Made by a program: the position numbers and the translations under genes. A DNA stretch of 64,000 nucleotides from an uncultured Alphaproteobacteria bacterium (GTDB lineage Bacteria > Pseudomonadota > Alphaproteobacteria > Caulobacterales > Caulobacteraceae): positions 1-64,000 of the forward strand of contig CAIOSI010000024.1 of the NCBI GenBank assembly GCA_903860975.1, read 5' to 3'. The notes beneath the pieces are model-generated. The model saw nothing but the letters and a program-made list of their open reading frames with translations. It did not search any database and was not told the DNA's origin. Position 1 is the first letter of the stretch. Each line of letters begins with the position of its first letter. Of this stretch, positions 35,509-46,250 are shown piece after piece.

Positions 35509-36930
35509 ATGATCCGTACGCTGGCCATCGCGGCTGCATTTGGCATGTTTTGCGTTTCCGCCGCCGCCGCACCATCCTCACCGGATCCAAACTTCCCTGG
35601 TCAGGCGGAATTCCACGATCTCTATAAGGAACTGATCGAAACCAACACGACAGTCTCGGCAGGGTCTTGCACCCGCGCCGCCAGCCAGATGGCGACGCAC
35701 CTCAGGAGTGCGGGTTATCCGGACAGCGACCTGCAACTCCTTATCCCTCCCAATCGGCCCCAAGACGGCAATCTCATCGCCGTACTGCACGGGAGCGATC
35801 CCAAGGCCAAAGCCATCCTGCTGCTCGCCCACATCGACGTGGTCGAAGCCAAGCGCGAGGACTGGCGACGCGATCCCTTCAATTTGGTCGAGGAGAAGGG
35901 CTATTTCTACGCCCGCGGCGCCAGCGACGACAAAGCCATGGCGGCCTCGTTTACGGACGCCATGATCCGCTACCGCAAGGAGGGCTTCAGGCCTCGGCGC
36001 AACATCAAGCTCGCGCTCACCTGCGGCGAGGAGACGCCCGACACCTTTAACGGCGCCTCTTGGCTGATGGCGACGCATCGCGCGGATATGGACGCCGCAT
36101 TCGCCTTGAACGAAGGTGCAGGCGGCCGGCTCGATGGCGACAAGCGTGTTTACCTGGGCATCCAGGCCGGCGAGAAAGTCTATCAAGACTACACGCTGGA
36201 AGTAACGAACCCTGGCGGGCACTCCTCGCGCCCGATCCGCGACAACGCGATTTACCACCTGGCTGGCGGGCTTTCGAAGATTGGCCTCTACGATTTTCCG
36301 GCCCACCTGAATGAAGCCACCCGCCTGCACTTCGAGCGGATGAGCCCCATCCTCGGCGATGGGCTGGGTGCGGACATGAAGGCCGCTCTGGCCCAACCGA
36401 CGCCGCCTGCGGCTGTCGTCGCCATAGCCCGTGACCCGGGTTACAACTCGATGATGCGCACCACCTGTGTCGCCACCATGGTCAGTGCGGGACATGCGCT
36501 CAATGCGCTGCCACAGCGCGCCACGGCCAACGTCAACTGTCGCATACTTCCCGGCGAGGCACCGGAGGCCATCATGGCCCAGCTCGCAAAGGTGATGGAT
36601 GATCCGGCGATCAAAATTAGCATGGCCGGCGCGAAAAGCCCCGTGTCTCCACCGCCGCCGCTGACGCCGCAAATCATCGGCCCGGCTGAGACGGTCGCAG
36701 GGCAACTTTGGCCGGGCGTACCGTTGGTCCCGGCGATGTCTACCGGCGCAACCGATGGCCGCTTTCTGACGGCAGGCGGCGTGCCAACCTACGGCCTATC
36801 TGGCCTGTTCGGCGAGAGCGATGGGGGGGGCGTCCACGGCCTCAACGAACGCATCGGCGTCCGCTCACTCTACGAAGGTCGCGAGTACCTTTACCGGGTC
36901 GTCAAACTCTACGCAGACGCGGCAAGCTGA
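35509..36930 (+). CDS. Exported M20-family metallopeptidase
   Basis: From ATG 35509 (after a G-rich ribosome-binding site) the 473-residue protein has a signal peptide (MIRTLAIAAAFGMFCVSAAA). The M20 catalytic domain has metal ligands in LLLAHIDVVEA (His, Asp), ARGASDDKAM (Asp), TCGEETPDTF (catalytic Glu and Glu ligand) and a late His in GVHGLNERIG. The dimerisation-type insert contains NPGGHSSRP. All key residues are present. It probably removes amino acids from peptides in the periplasm. It follows DUF1178 by about 60 bp. Confidence 0.9.
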   Translation: MIRTLAIAAAFGMFCVSAAAAPSSPDPNFPGQAEFHDLYKELIETNTTVSAGSCTRAASQMATHLRSAGYPDSDLQLLIPPNRPQDGNLIAVLHGSDPKAKAILLLAHIDVVEAKREDWRRDPFNLVEEKGYFYARGASDDKAMAASFTDAMIRYRKEGFRPRRNIKLALTCGEETPDTFNGASWLMATHRADMDAAFALNEGAGGRLDGDKRVYLGIQAGEKVYQDYTLEVTNPGGHSSRPIRDNAIYHLAGGLSKIGLYDFPAHLNEATRLHFERMSPILGDGLGADMKAALAQPTPPAAVVAIARDPGYNSMMRTTCVATMVSAGHALNALPQRATANVNCRILPGEAPEAIMAQLAKVMDDPAIKISMAGAKSPVSPPPPLTPQIIGPAETVAGQLWPGVPLVPAMSTGATDGRFLTAGGVPTYGLSGLFGESDGGGVHGLNERIGVRSLYEGREYLYRVVKLYADAAS

Positions 36931-36948
36931 TATAGATCAAGGCGTCTT

Positions 36949-36968
36949 GTGTGGCGCAACAGCCACAC
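36949..36968. other. Perfect inverted repeat upstream of clpB
   Basis: GTGTGGC (36949-36955) and GCCACAC (36962-36968) flank a 6-base spacer in the 106-bp gap before clpB. It does not match the CIRCE element. It could be a transcript hairpin or operator. CTTG at 36946-36949 is reminiscent of a sigma-32 -35 box, but no well-spaced -10 was found. Confidence 0.35.
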
Positions 36969-37036
36969 TACATCGGGTTGGTCCGGGCCGTGCTTGATGA
37001 GGCGGTCCGTGAGCTTCGCCTATTTAAGGGGACCTG

Positions 37037-39619
37037 ATGAACATCGATGTCTATTCCGACCGCGCAAAACAGGCGATCCAGTCGGCTCAGAGCTTGGCGC
37101 TCGCCCGCGGCCACCAGCAACTCGCGCCGGAACACCTTCTCAAGGTTCTTCTTGAGGAAAAGGATGGGCTGTCGCCGGCTCTGATCCAGAGCGCCGGTGG
37201 ACGGCCTGAGGAGGCTGACAAGGCCACCGACGCCTTGTTGGGAAAAATACCCAAGGTCGAAGGCGGCTCAGGTCAGCTCTTCATGAAGCCCGAGACAGCT
37301 CGCGTGTTCGCGGGCGCCGAACTGGGGGCCAAGGATGCCGGCGATGCCTTTGTCACCACCGAGCGCCTGTTGATCGCCATCTCCAAAGACGGTGGCGATG
37401 CGGCCAAGGTGTTGAAGGAGGCTGGCGCATCGACCAAGGCGCTAGAAAGCGCTGCGGCAGAACTGCGTAAAGGTAAGACCGCCGACAGCGCGTCTGCCGA
37501 AGGCGGTTACGATGCATTGAAGCGCTATGCGCGTGACCTCACCCAGGCCGCTCGCGATGGCAAGCTCGACCCGGTCATCGGCCGCGACGAGGAGATCCGC
37601 CGCACCATTCAGGTCCTGTCTCGGCGCACCAAGAACAATCCCGTGCTGATCGGCGAGCCCGGCGTTGGCAAGACGGCCATCGTTGAAGGTCTGGCCTTGC
37701 GCATCGTCAACGGCGATGTGCCCGAAGGCCTCAAGGATAAGAAGCTACTTTCGCTCGACATGGGCAGCCTCATCGCCGGAGCGAAATACCGTGGCGAGTT
37801 CGAAGAGCGTCTGAAGGCGGTCCTGAACGAAGTGACCGCCGCGGAGGGATCGATAATCCTCTTCATAGACGAGATGCATACTCTGGTCGGTGCCGGAAAA
37901 AGTGAGGGGGCGATGGACGCCTCCAACCTGTTGAAACCCGCGCTCGCCCGCGGAGAACTTCACTGCGTCGGCGCAACCACGCTCGATGAGTATCGCAAAA
38001 ACGTTGAGAAAGACGCCGCTCTGGCTCGCCGTTTCCAGCCCGTGTTTGTCAGCGAGCCGACCGTAGAGGATACGATCTCGATCCTTCGCGGCCTGAAGGA
38101 GAAGTACGAACTGCACCATGGCGTCCGCATCTCTGATAGCGCCATCGTGGCCGCTGCAACGCTTTCCAATCGTTACATCGCCGACCGCTTCCTGCCCGAC
38201 AAGGCTATCGATCTGATGGACGAAGCGGGCAGCCGTGTGCGTATGGCCGTCGACTCCAAACCTGAGGAGTTGGACGAGATCGACCGGCGCATCGTTCAGC
38301 TGAAGATCGAGCGCGAAGCCCTGACGAAGGAAACCGACGCGGCGTCCAAGACACGCCTTGAGAAACTACAAGGCGAGTTAATCGAGCTGGAAGCCCAGTC
38401 GCAGGACATGTCCGCCAAATGGCGCACGGAAAAGGCGAAGGTCTCCTCTGCCGCCCAGACTCGCGAGGCATTAGACCGGCTGCGCGCCGAACTGGTCACG
38501 GCCCAGCGGCGAGGCGATTTGCAGCGCGCCTCCGAGATCGCTTATGGCGAAATCCCTTCCCTGGAGAAGCGGCTGGCTGAGGAAGAATCCAAGGCCGACC
38601 AGGATGCTGTCTCCCCCGAGGTCGTCGACGCCGAACAAATCGCCGCCGTTGTCTCCCGTTGGACGGGTGTTCCAGTTGAAAAGATGCTGGAAGGTGAGCG
38701 TGAGAAGCTGCTGTCCATGGAAGACGCGCTCCGCGAGCGCGTCGTTGGTCAGGAAGAGGCGCTGCTCGCGGTTTCTGATGCCGTGCGCCGCGCCCGCGCT
38801 GGGCTTCAGGACCCCAATCGGCCGATTGGCTCGTTCCTGTTTCTGGGCCCCACTGGGGTCGGCAAGACCGAGCTCACCAAGGCCTTGGCTGAGTTCATGT
38901 TTGCTGACGAGCACGCCATCACCCGCCTCGACATGAGTGAGTATATGGAGAAACACTCGGTCAGCCGAATGATCGGCGCGCCGCCCGGCTACGTCGGGTA
39001 CGACGAAGGCGGGGCGCTGACAGAGGCGGTGCGTCGCCGTCCCTACCAGGTTCTGCTGTTTGACGAGGTGGAAAAGGCCCATCCGGATGTCTTTAACGTA
39101 CTCCTGCAGGTGTTGGACGATGGCCGGTTGACCGACGGCCAGGGGCGCACGGTCGACTTCCGCAACACGCTTATCGTCATGACGTCCAATATGGGCTCCG
39201 AGTTTTTGGCCACGCTGGAGGAGGGCGAGGATGTCGAAACCGCGCGCTCGTCGGTGATGAACGTGGTGCGCCAGCACTTCCGGCCCGAGTTCATGAACCG
39301 GATCGACGAGATCATCCTGTTCAAGCGGCTCGGCCGTGGCGAGATGAGCGGCATCGTGAAAATTCAGATGCATCGCGTGGAAAAACTATTGGCCGACCGC
39401 CAAATGTCGATAGCCCTCGATGCGGCCGCCATGCATTGGCTGGCCGAGCGCGGCTATGACCCCGTCTATGGTGCCCGTCCACTGAAGCGGGTGATCCAAA
39501 AAGAGCTGGTCGATCCAATTGCGCGCAAGCTGCTGGCCGGTGACCTTGAAGACGGGGCCGTCATCGATGTCACCGCTGGCCAAGACAGCCTGAACATCGG
39601 CCGCGCCAAGGTGCACTAA
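37037..39619 (+). CDS. clpB: ATP-dependent chaperone ClpB (disaggregase)
   Basis: The 860-residue Hsp100 protein works with DnaK to dissolve protein aggregates. It has an N-terminal Clp repeat domain (about 1-145), NBD1 with Walker [17 protein letters not shown] and Walker [16 protein letters not shown], a coiled-coil middle domain (about 405-525), and NBD2 with [17 protein letters not shown] and [15 protein letters not shown]. The sensor and C-terminal parts include [15 protein letters not shown]. All motifs are intact and the length is standard. Ribosome-binding site AAGGGGA precedes the ATG. A terminator follows directly. Confidence 0.97.
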   Translation: MNIDVYSDRAKQAIQSAQSLALARGHQQLAPEHLLKVLLEEKDGLSPALIQSAGGRPEEADKATDALLGKIPKVEGGSGQLFMKPETARVFAGAELGAKDAGDAFVTTERLLIAISKDGGDAAKVLKEAGASTKALESAAAELRKGKTADSASAEGGYDALKRYARDLTQAARDGKLDPVIGRDEEIRRTIQVLSRRTKNNPVLIGEPGVGKTAIVEGLALRIVNGDVPEGLKDKKLLSLDMGSLIAGAKYRGEFEERLKAVLNEVTAAEGSIILFIDEMHTLVGAGKSEGAMDASNLLKPALARGELHCVGATTLDEYRKNVEKDAALARRFQPVFVSEPTVEDTISILRGLKEKYELHHGVRISDSAIVAAATLSNRYIADRFLPDKAIDLMDEAGSRVRMAVDSKPEELDEIDRRIVQLKIEREALTKETDAASKTRLEKLQGELIELEAQSQDMSAKWRTEKAKVSSAAQTREALDRLRAELVTAQRRGDLQRASEIAYGEIPSLEKRLAEEESKADQDAVSPEVVDAEQIAAVVSRWTGVPVEKMLEGEREKLLSMEDALRERVVGQEEALLAVSDAVRRARAGLQDPNRPIGSFLFLGPTGVGKTELTKALAEFMFADEHAITRLDMSEYMEKHSVSRMIGAPPGYVGYDEGGALTEAVRRRPYQVLLFDEVEKAHPDVFNVLLQVLDDGRLTDGQGRTVDFRNTLIVMTSNMGSEFLATLEEGEDVETARSSVMNVVRQHFRPEFMNRIDEIILFKRLGRGEMSGIVKIQMHRVEKLLADRQMSIALDAAAMHWLAERGYDPVYGARPLKRVIQKELVDPIARKLLAGDLEDGAVIDVTAGQDSLNIGRAKVH

Positions 39620-39622
39620 CCC

Positions 39623-39652
39623 GAAAGGCCCCGGCGCGAGCTGGGGCCTTTC
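39623..39652 (+). terminator. Intrinsic terminator after clpB
   Basis: GAAAGGCCCC (39623-39632) pairs perfectly with GGGGCCTTTC (39643-39652), loop of 10. It starts 4 bp after the clpB stop. The stem carries its own TTT. It lies between convergent genes and could also serve the minus-strand lipoprotein gene. Confidence 0.75.
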
Positions 39653-39675
39653 GATATTCGAGGCTTGCGCCGGCG

Positions 39676-40221
39676 TTAGAGTTCGAAGCTGGTTACCCGG
39701 CCTCCCCGCGTGATCACCCGGCGCATCATGGCCAGCGACGCCGCGTTGGGGGCGGTGACCGGCTTGACCAGGGTCACGACGTACCAGGCGCCATCCGGTA
39801 GGTTCGCGAAGGTGAAGTGGTCGGACGCATCGCAGATGGCGCGCCGGAGGTAAGGGTTGGAGTCGCCCGCTGGCGCCATTTTCTGACGGCTGCGAACATC
39901 GTCGACCGGCAAGGCAGCGCGATCGTTTGAGTTATAGAGGATGGACATGCGCCTGGCCGCCCAGGGGGTTTCCGGGGTTAGGACGACGGTCTGTCCGGCG
40001 CAGGTGTAGCGCACGCCACCAGCGTGACTGATGGACCCGGCAAGGCTGTCGCGGCCCGCAACCTGCGACCAGGCGAAATCGGTTGGTCGGAAGGCGGCGT
40101 CTGCCGCCGGCAGCGGCAGGGCTGCCGATCGCCCGGGCGGCGGAGGGCCAAGACTTGGCGCACAGGCAGTGAGCACGCTCAGAAGAGCAGCGCCGGCGAG
40201 GATGCGGATCGGGTTAGCCAT
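39676..40221 (-). CDS. Lipoprotein of unknown function
   Basis: From ATG 40221 the 181-residue protein has a lipobox (LLSVLTACAP) and a Pro-rich linker (LGPPPPGR). A compact domain follows with GVRYTCAGQTVVLTPETPWA, a second Cys in RRAICDASDHFTFANLPDGA, and WYVVTLVKPV. The FTFANLPDGAWYV segment resembles carboxypeptidase-regulatory-like beta-sandwich domains. It probably sits in a membrane facing the periplasm. The frame is open upstream, but only this start gives a lipoprotein signal. Confidence 0.7.
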   Translation of the reverse strand: MANPIRILAGAALLSVLTACAPSLGPPPPGRSAALPLPAADAAFRPTDFAWSQVAGRDSLAGSISHAGGVRYTCAGQTVVLTPETPWAARRMSILYNSNDRAALPVDDVRSRQKMAPAGDSNPYLRRAICDASDHFTFANLPDGAWYVVTLVKPVTAPNAASLAMMRRVITRGGRVTSFEL

Positions 40222-40252
40222 GACGCGGAGTTTATAGGCCAATGAGGCGATT

Positions 40253-40402
40253 TCACGCCAGACCTGAGGCAGAGGCGCTCGCAAAATCTTCGGCGAAGTC
40301 GCGCCCCAATCCCGATCGGCCGAAGAACAACACTTTGCCGTCCGGGTTCCTGAGTTCGAAGCGGCGAAGGCCATTGTCTGCGTTCTTGAGCGCGGCCGTC
40401 AT
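40253..40402 (-). pseudogene. Possible C-terminal remnant of a VOC (glyoxalase-like) gene
   Basis: A minus-strand frame ending TGA at 40253-40255 encodes NADNGLRRFELRNPDGKVLF followed by FGR, similar to the last strand of VOC-family proteins (a RDPDGNxxxFG pattern with the metal-ligand Glu). The frame extends only about 28 codons upstream of ATG 40402 before a stop, too short for a full VOC domain. It may be a remnant or chance similarity. The rest of 40222-40482 holds no other gene. Confidence 0.35.
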
Positions 40403-40482
40403 AATCAGGTCATTGGGAAGGAATTCGCCAGCCCGCGCGGCGCAGTCGAACGCCGGGCTGCAGCTGACGTCGCGAGGTCGTC

Positions 40483-40905
40483 TTAATCGTCACGACCGGG
40501 TCGCCCGCGCATGGCCTTCACGCCCGAGCGCTTGGATTTGCCCTCGAGGCGTCGGATTTTGGAGGCGAGCGTCGGTCGGGTCTTCTTGCGTGGCTTGGGT
40601 CGGTGCGTGGCCTGTTCAATGAGATCAACCAGCCGTGCGCGCGCATCCTGCCGGTTCATTTCCTGGCTGCGATGCGATTGGGCGAAGATGACGATCACGC
40701 CTTCCTGGTTCATCCGGCTGCCGGCGATCCGCTCAAGTCTGTGCTTCACATCCTCGGGCAATGACGGCGAGTTTCGCGCATCAAACCTGAGCTCCACGGC
40801 AGAACTGGAGGTATTGACGTGCTGCCCACCCGGTCCCGAGGCGCGCACGAATTTCTCGCTGATTTCATCGTCTTCGATAGAAATGGCGTCGGTGACCAGG
40901 ATCAT
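40483..40905 (-). CDS. arfB: Alternative ribosome-rescue factor ArfB
   Basis: The 140-residue protein has the release-factor GGQ motif (VRASGPGGQHVNTSSSAVEL, residues 21-40) and a basic C-terminal tail (RPKPRKKTRPTLASKIRR) that enters the empty mRNA channel. ArfB hydrolyses peptidyl-tRNA on stalled ribosomes. No stop-codon-recognition domain is present, so it is not a standard release factor. Length and motifs are normal. Confidence 0.92.
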   Translation of the reverse strand: MILVTDAISIEDDEISEKFVRASGPGGQHVNTSSSAVELRFDARNSPSLPEDVKHRLERIAGSRMNQEGVIVIFAQSHRSQEMNRQDARARLVDLIEQATHRPKPRKKTRPTLASKIRRLEGKSKRSGVKAMRGRPGRDD

Positions 40906-40988
40906 TGGCCTGACATGCCATGGTTCGGGCGTTTTCGCGACGTAGCGAGGTTGAGAATTGGCGCCTTGGGGCGACTCTGGAGTTGATC

Positions 40989-41558
40989 TTGCCCAAGAAA
41001 TCCTACGTCGTGGCCGCGATCCTGCTGGCGGCGCCTATGCAGGCCCTCGCTGCCGATCCGCCCTCGCCTGTCGTCAGACCTGCGGCAGCGCTGCGCGCGC
41101 CGTCCGAGACGTATCTGGCTTTGCGCGAAGTGGCTTTCTCGACGCGAAGCGAGGATGTGGAGGTCAAGGCTACGCCTGGCCAGGCGCTGGCCTATGGAGT
41201 GATCGTCGAGTTCCGACAGGAGGCCGCGATGGTGACGGTCGTGGGTTTCGCCTCCGGCGACTCCAGCGTCTATCGTTCGACGGGAAGTGGCTTGATCGGC
41301 GGCAGGCGCGAGCCCTTGGTCGCTGCGGCGGCCCAGTCGCTGGTAGCCCAGGCGCAGCTCCAGCTCGCCGACCTTTCGTCGGTCAACTCCTACCCAACGC
41401 CCGGTCCCGGGGATGTCACGGTCTATGTCCTAACGACGGCCGGACTGCGCGGGGTCGAGGTTGGGCGATCACAAATCGAGATGGCCGACGATCGGCTCAA
41501 CCCGCTCTATGCAGGTGCTCAGAAGCTTGTTGACGAGTTCCGTAAGGCCCGACCCTAG
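40989..41558 (+). CDS. Exported protein of unknown function
   Basis: Starting at TTG 40989 (GGAG 6 bases upstream) the 189-residue product begins LPKKSYVVAAILLAAPMQAL, a signal peptide cleaved after ALA. The mature part has strands and helices with no recognised domain (ATPGQALAYGVIVEFRQEAA, VTVYVLTTAGLRGVEVGRSQ). The frame is open to an ATG at 40920, which would bury the signal peptide. Divergent from arfB with a short gap. Confidence 0.6.
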   Translation: MPKKSYVVAAILLAAPMQALAADPPSPVVRPAAALRAPSETYLALREVAFSTRSEDVEVKATPGQALAYGVIVEFRQEAAMVTVVGFASGDSSVYRSTGSGLIGGRREPLVAAAAQSLVAQAQLQLADLSSVNSYPTPGPGDVTVYVLTTAGLRGVEVGRSQIEMADDRLNPLYAGAQKLVDEFRKARP

Positions 41559-42930
<1,372 letters not shown>

Positions 42931-42943
42931 TGACGCGCGCAGC

Positions 42944-42979
42944 GCCGTCTCGTCCCGGTGAATCCGGGCTCGAGGCGGC
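42944..42979 (+). terminator. Possible terminator hairpin after ilvC
   Basis: A long imperfect stem (GCCG, CTCG, CCCGG pairing with CCGGG, CGAG, CGGC) with loop TGAAT begins 14 bp after the ilvC stop. No T-tract follows, so function as an intrinsic terminator is uncertain. No gene was found in 42980-43169. Confidence 0.4.
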
Positions 42980-43169
42980 ACAGCGAAGGTCCCGCTAATT
43001 GACGGCTCGGCTTCGTCGAAACCGGCGTCACTCGCCCCTTCGCCCATCGCCCTGTTCGAAAATTAAGACGTGACGAGGCGACAGGTGGCCAGCTTCCTGG
43101 CTTCAGATCGGAACGGTCAGGCACGAACAACGCGATCTTACGATCACAGATCGCTAACTCTTATCGATC

Positions 43170-44618
43170 ATGGTTAACGCCATGACCGTTTTTGACGACA
43201 TCCGCGCCGCCACCCAACCGGGATATGAACCGTCCGTGGCGATCATTCTGGACCGGTTTGCCACCTTTCTGGGCCCAGATGCGTATGCCGGCGCGAAGAC
43301 TGAGGATTTTTTCGACCGGACTTTTGTCAGATTGTCTGAGCCCGGCTTTAATCCAGACCTTCGGCTCCAATTGGTCGCCGATTGCTCATCGCTCTCGTGG
43401 TGGTGTCGCGCCAATCTCGGCGCAAAGGGGCTGGGGCCGCTTCATGGCCTGGTGCGTCAAACTCTCCACGAAACGTTTCGCGAGGCCTCGCTGCGAATGG
43501 AGCAGGCCTATCCGTCTACGCTCACGGCCCACGCTGTGTTCGTAGGCCGCCTGCTGGGTCCGCTGCATTCGCCCACCCGCGGCTCGTTCGACTATGTACG
43601 AGCCCTTGCGTGCGACCCCGACAATCGTTGGGTCGTCGTCTACCACGCGGGCGATTTGACACCTGAACTGCAGGCCTACAGCCGGGCGCGCTTGGGTGAT
43701 GCTGCGGCTAAGGTCCGCTTTGTCTCTACGGAGGTGAATTCAGGTTTCCTGTCCGATCTGCTCAATGATGGCGCCTGCACCTTCCACTTTTGGTGCGAAA
43801 ATGCCTACGCGATCCAAATCAGTGTCGCAGCACTCGTCGGTCCGACCATCATGTTCACCTGTGCCGAAGTTGCCCCTGTGCAGTTCGCCGACGTCTACTG
43901 GTACGTTCAAGATCAAGGCCACATCCGCGAACTCTGGAAGCAGCAGGGCGCTCCGGATGCCTACGCGCGGAATTACTGCGCGGTCGAAAGCTACAGCTAC
44001 AATCCACCAACGCCGCTGCGCCGTCGCGTGCGAGCAGAACTCGGCTGGAGCAACGACGATCAAGTCATCGCCACGGTGGGAAACCGACTGAGCGTCAATA
44101 TGGACCCCTCGTTCATAGAGAGCGTTACGGGATTTGTTTTAAGTCATCCAAAGGCCCGCTGGGTTGTGGTTGGAAGCCTGCCGCAGGCCCTTCTGTCGGA
44201 ATTGCGCCAAACGCTTGGGTCGCGGTTTACACACGTGCCCTACGACACCGATTTGATGAGCCTCCTGGAACTTTGCGACATCTTCGCCAGCCCCTTCCGA
44301 GAAGGCGGTGGGGCGGCGGCGGTCATGGGAATTCACGCTGGCGCGGTACTGCTGGTGCGTAGCGACATCGAAATGAGCGCCTATGTTCCTCCAGCTCATC
44401 GTCCCGTCGGTGTCGAAGGCTACGTTGCGGCGCTCGATACCTTGTCGGATCCCACAGTTCGCAAGATATGGTTGGCTGAGCAGCAAGCGCTCCAGGCGCA
44501 GATGCAAGATGACGACAAATTCGCCAGCGAATTGAAGAGACTTACCGCACTGGCGTTTGAGCGGTTTGCGCAACGCATCGAAATGTCGCCGGAGCAGCTT
44601 TTTGGCTCCATGATCTGA
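43170..44618 (+). CDS. GT-B-type glycosyltransferase
   Basis: The 482-residue protein has a C-terminal half typical of GT-B glycosyltransferases: RWVVVGSLPQ, a FTHVPYDTDLMSLLELCDIF segment, and the nucleotide-sugar-binding ASPFREGGGAAAVMGIHAGA. The N-terminal half contains RANLGAKGLGPLHGLVRQ, a Gly-containing loop region, and WVVVYHAGDLTPELQAYSR. No signal peptide or membrane segment is seen, so it acts in the cytoplasm. Donor and acceptor are unknown; polysaccharide or protein (for example flagellin) glycosylation are possibilities. Start 43170 or 43182 is not decided, as there is no clear ribosome-binding site. It is flanked by unrelated genes. Confidence 0.7.
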   Translation: MVNAMTVFDDIRAATQPGYEPSVAIILDRFATFLGPDAYAGAKTEDFFDRTFVRLSEPGFNPDLRLQLVADCSSLSWWCRANLGAKGLGPLHGLVRQTLHETFREASLRMEQAYPSTLTAHAVFVGRLLGPLHSPTRGSFDYVRALACDPDNRWVVVYHAGDLTPELQAYSRARLGDAAAKVRFVSTEVNSGFLSDLLNDGACTFHFWCENAYAIQISVAALVGPTIMFTCAEVAPVQFADVYWYVQDQGHIRELWKQQGAPDAYARNYCAVESYSYNPPTPLRRRVRAELGWSNDDQVIATVGNRLSVNMDPSFIESVTGFVLSHPKARWVVVGSLPQALLSELRQTLGSRFTHVPYDTDLMSLLELCDIFASPFREGGGAAAVMGIHAGAVLLVRSDIEMSAYVPPAHRPVGVEGYVAALDTLSDPTVRKIWLAEQQALQAQMQDDDKFASELKRLTALAFERFAQRIEMSPEQLFGSMI

Positions 44619-45023
44619 AGCCGAAGCGCTTCTAATTCCCATAAATCCCCTGGGGGATGGCGATGCGTTGAGGGAACCTCGCCTCCGCCGTCACGAAGCG
44701 GTGAGTGGTGTTTAAGCGCAGCGTGCGCCTTGAGGCCTTCGTATAATCCGATTGGTCAGTGGTCTGGCGCTGCGCCTGCGACCCGAGCCGATGACGCTTT
44801 CCACATCCCTTTGAACCGTCAGCGCCAATTTGGGCGTCATGATGATCTGGGGCGCCGTGGTCGCCGGCGTTTTATTTCTGAGGTCATTGCCGGTCCTGGT
44901 CGGCCTAGGTTCAATAGAAATTCAGGATCCACGAAAGGCCTGATGCGTGATTGAACCTCGTCTTGGTCATATTGGTCACGCGGCCTAGCCTCTGTACCGC
45001 AAACGGATCGCCTTGGCCGGGCG
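44619..45023. other. 405-bp region between glycosyltransferase and rsgA
   Basis: No convincing gene. A 34-codon plus-strand frame at 44839-44943 begins MMIWGAVVAGVLFLRSLPVL, a possible single membrane helix, but it has no ribosome-binding site. The minus strand here is downstream of rsgA; no clear terminator was found. Confidence 0.4.
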
Positions 45024-46118
45024 TCAATCTTCGACATCGGGCTTGGCTTTCATTCGAGCGCGTCCTGATTTGTGAACCGCAGCCCAGCGCTGGCGCTCAG
45101 CGCCCGCAGCGAGGGGATCTTCCTTGCGCACGGTATGGGCGAGTTCGCGCTGCAATTTTTGGAAGCTGCGCCAGCGCTCTGGGTCCAAGATCCCATTGGC
45201 GACCGCCGCGTGGACGGCGCAGCCAGGCTCCTTGTCATGGGCGCAGTCGCGAAACCGACAGGCTTGCGCCAAAAGGTCCACCTCCGCTGTGGTCTCGGCG
45301 AATGCCGCTGCGACGCCCGCCTCAGCGTCCCACAGTGCCAGTTCCCGCATCCCAGGCGTGTCGAGGATCAGTGCACCCGAGGGCAGGCAGATCAATTCGC
45401 GGTGGGTCGTGGTGTGACGTCCTCGCGCGTCACCCTCACGGATGGACCTGGTCGCCATAAGCTCAGCACCTGCCAGTGCATTGACCAAAGTCGACTTGCC
45501 GACGCCCGACGAGCCCAACAGCACCGCCGTCTTTGCGGGTGCCAGAAGCGCTGAGAGTTCCGCCAAGCCCTGTCCCGTACGGACCGATATCGCCAGCACG
45601 CGAACACCTGAAGCGATCGCCTGAACCTCTGCCAAGAGGGGTGTGGGGTCTTCGCAAGCATCTGCTTTGGTCAGCAGGAAGACGGGCTGGGCTCCGCTCT
45701 CATAGGCGGTGGCGAGATAACGCTCCAGCCGCCGCAGGTTGAGGTCGGCGTTGAGCGAGGCCGCCAGCAAGGCCATATCGACATTGGCCGCCACGACCTG
45801 CATGTCCTTACCCGTGCCCGCCGCCATGCGCGTAAACGCCGTGGATCGGGGCAGGACCTTGGCGATCACGGCGGCGTCAGCCTTCCGTTCCACCGCCACC
45901 CAATCGCCGGTGACCGGATAGCCGCCTTCCGCCGCCTCGTGGGCGAATCGACCGGAGATGCGGCCCTCGATCTCGCCGGACTCGCTTGCCAACCTGTAGA
46001 GGTTTCGCTGTTGAACGATAACCCGGGCGGGGGCCAGCCCTTGGTCTGCAAAAGGTTTGAAGTCGCGGTCCAGGACATCAGTCCAGCCGTAAGCGCTTAG
46101 CCCCTTTGGAATATTCAA
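45024..46118 (-). CDS. rsgA: Small ribosomal subunit biogenesis GTPase RsgA
   Basis: The 364-residue circularly permuted GTPase has G4 (LLTKAD) before G1 (VLLGSSGVGKSTLVNAL), then G2/G3 (GRHTTTHRELI and LILDTPGMRELAL). A zinc knuckle CRFRDCAHDKEPGCAV follows. RsgA helps finish 30S subunits. The start appears to be TTG 46118 with AAGGAA upstream. This ribosome-binding site lies in the loop of a hairpin whose arm ends at the start codon (see 46119-46151). The region 45000 downstream has no other gene. Confidence 0.93.
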   Translation of the reverse strand: MNIPKGLSAYGWTDVLDRDFKPFADQGLAPARVIVQQRNLYRLASESGEIEGRISGRFAHEAAEGGYPVTGDWVAVERKADAAVIAKVLPRSTAFTRMAAGTGKDMQVVAANVDMALLAASLNADLNLRRLERYLATAYESGAQPVFLLTKADACEDPTPLLAEVQAIASGVRVLAISVRTGQGLAELSALLAPAKTAVLLGSSGVGKSTLVNALAGAELMATRSIREGDARGRHTTTHRELICLPSGALILDTPGMRELALWDAEAGVAAAFAETTAEVDLLAQACRFRDCAHDKEPGCAVHAAVANGILDPERWRSFQKLQRELAHTVRKEDPLAAGAERQRWAAVHKSGRARMKAKPDVED

Positions 46119-46151
46119 TGTCGGGATTTCCTTGAAGGTTCGAGCCCGACA
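46119..46151 (-). promoter_or_regulatory. Hairpin around the rsgA ribosome-binding site
   Basis: TGTCGGG (46119-46125, plus strand) and CCCGACA (46145-46151) are perfect complements. In the minus-strand mRNA the 3' arm ends directly at the TTG start and the loop contains the AAGGAA ribosome-binding site. Such a structure could modulate rsgA translation. The arms could also be part of a larger fold with the upstream short frame. Confidence 0.4.
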
Positions 46152-46196
46152 GGCGTCGACCGCGAAATCTCGTCTTCTGAAGAAAGGATCAGCGGG

Positions 46197-46250
46197 CTAG
46201 ATAGCACGCACGGTGACGCGGAGAAGGGCGGTGGCGATAGGGGTCGTCAT
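46197..46250 (-). CDS. Short upstream reading frame before rsgA (17 codons)
   Basis: ATG 46250 is preceded by GAGGAGG with a spacing of 5 bases, one of the strongest ribosome-binding sites in the window, yet the frame ends after 17 codons (MTTPIATALLRVTVRAI). It lies about 80 bp upstream of rsgA on the same strand. It could be a leader peptide, a tiny protein, or the truncated start of a lost gene. No function is assigned. Confidence 0.4.
   Translation of the reverse strand: MTTPIATALLRVTVRAI

Noticed and set aside
38471..39373. Long minus-strand open frame opposite clpB (300 codons)
   Set aside because: It mirrors the clpB coding frame, has no motif, and has no ribosome-binding site.
46135..46155. 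GGTTCGAGCCCGAC resembles a tRNA T-loop upstream of rsgA
   Set aside because: No cloverleaf can be formed. The pairing seen belongs to the rsgA leader hairpin.
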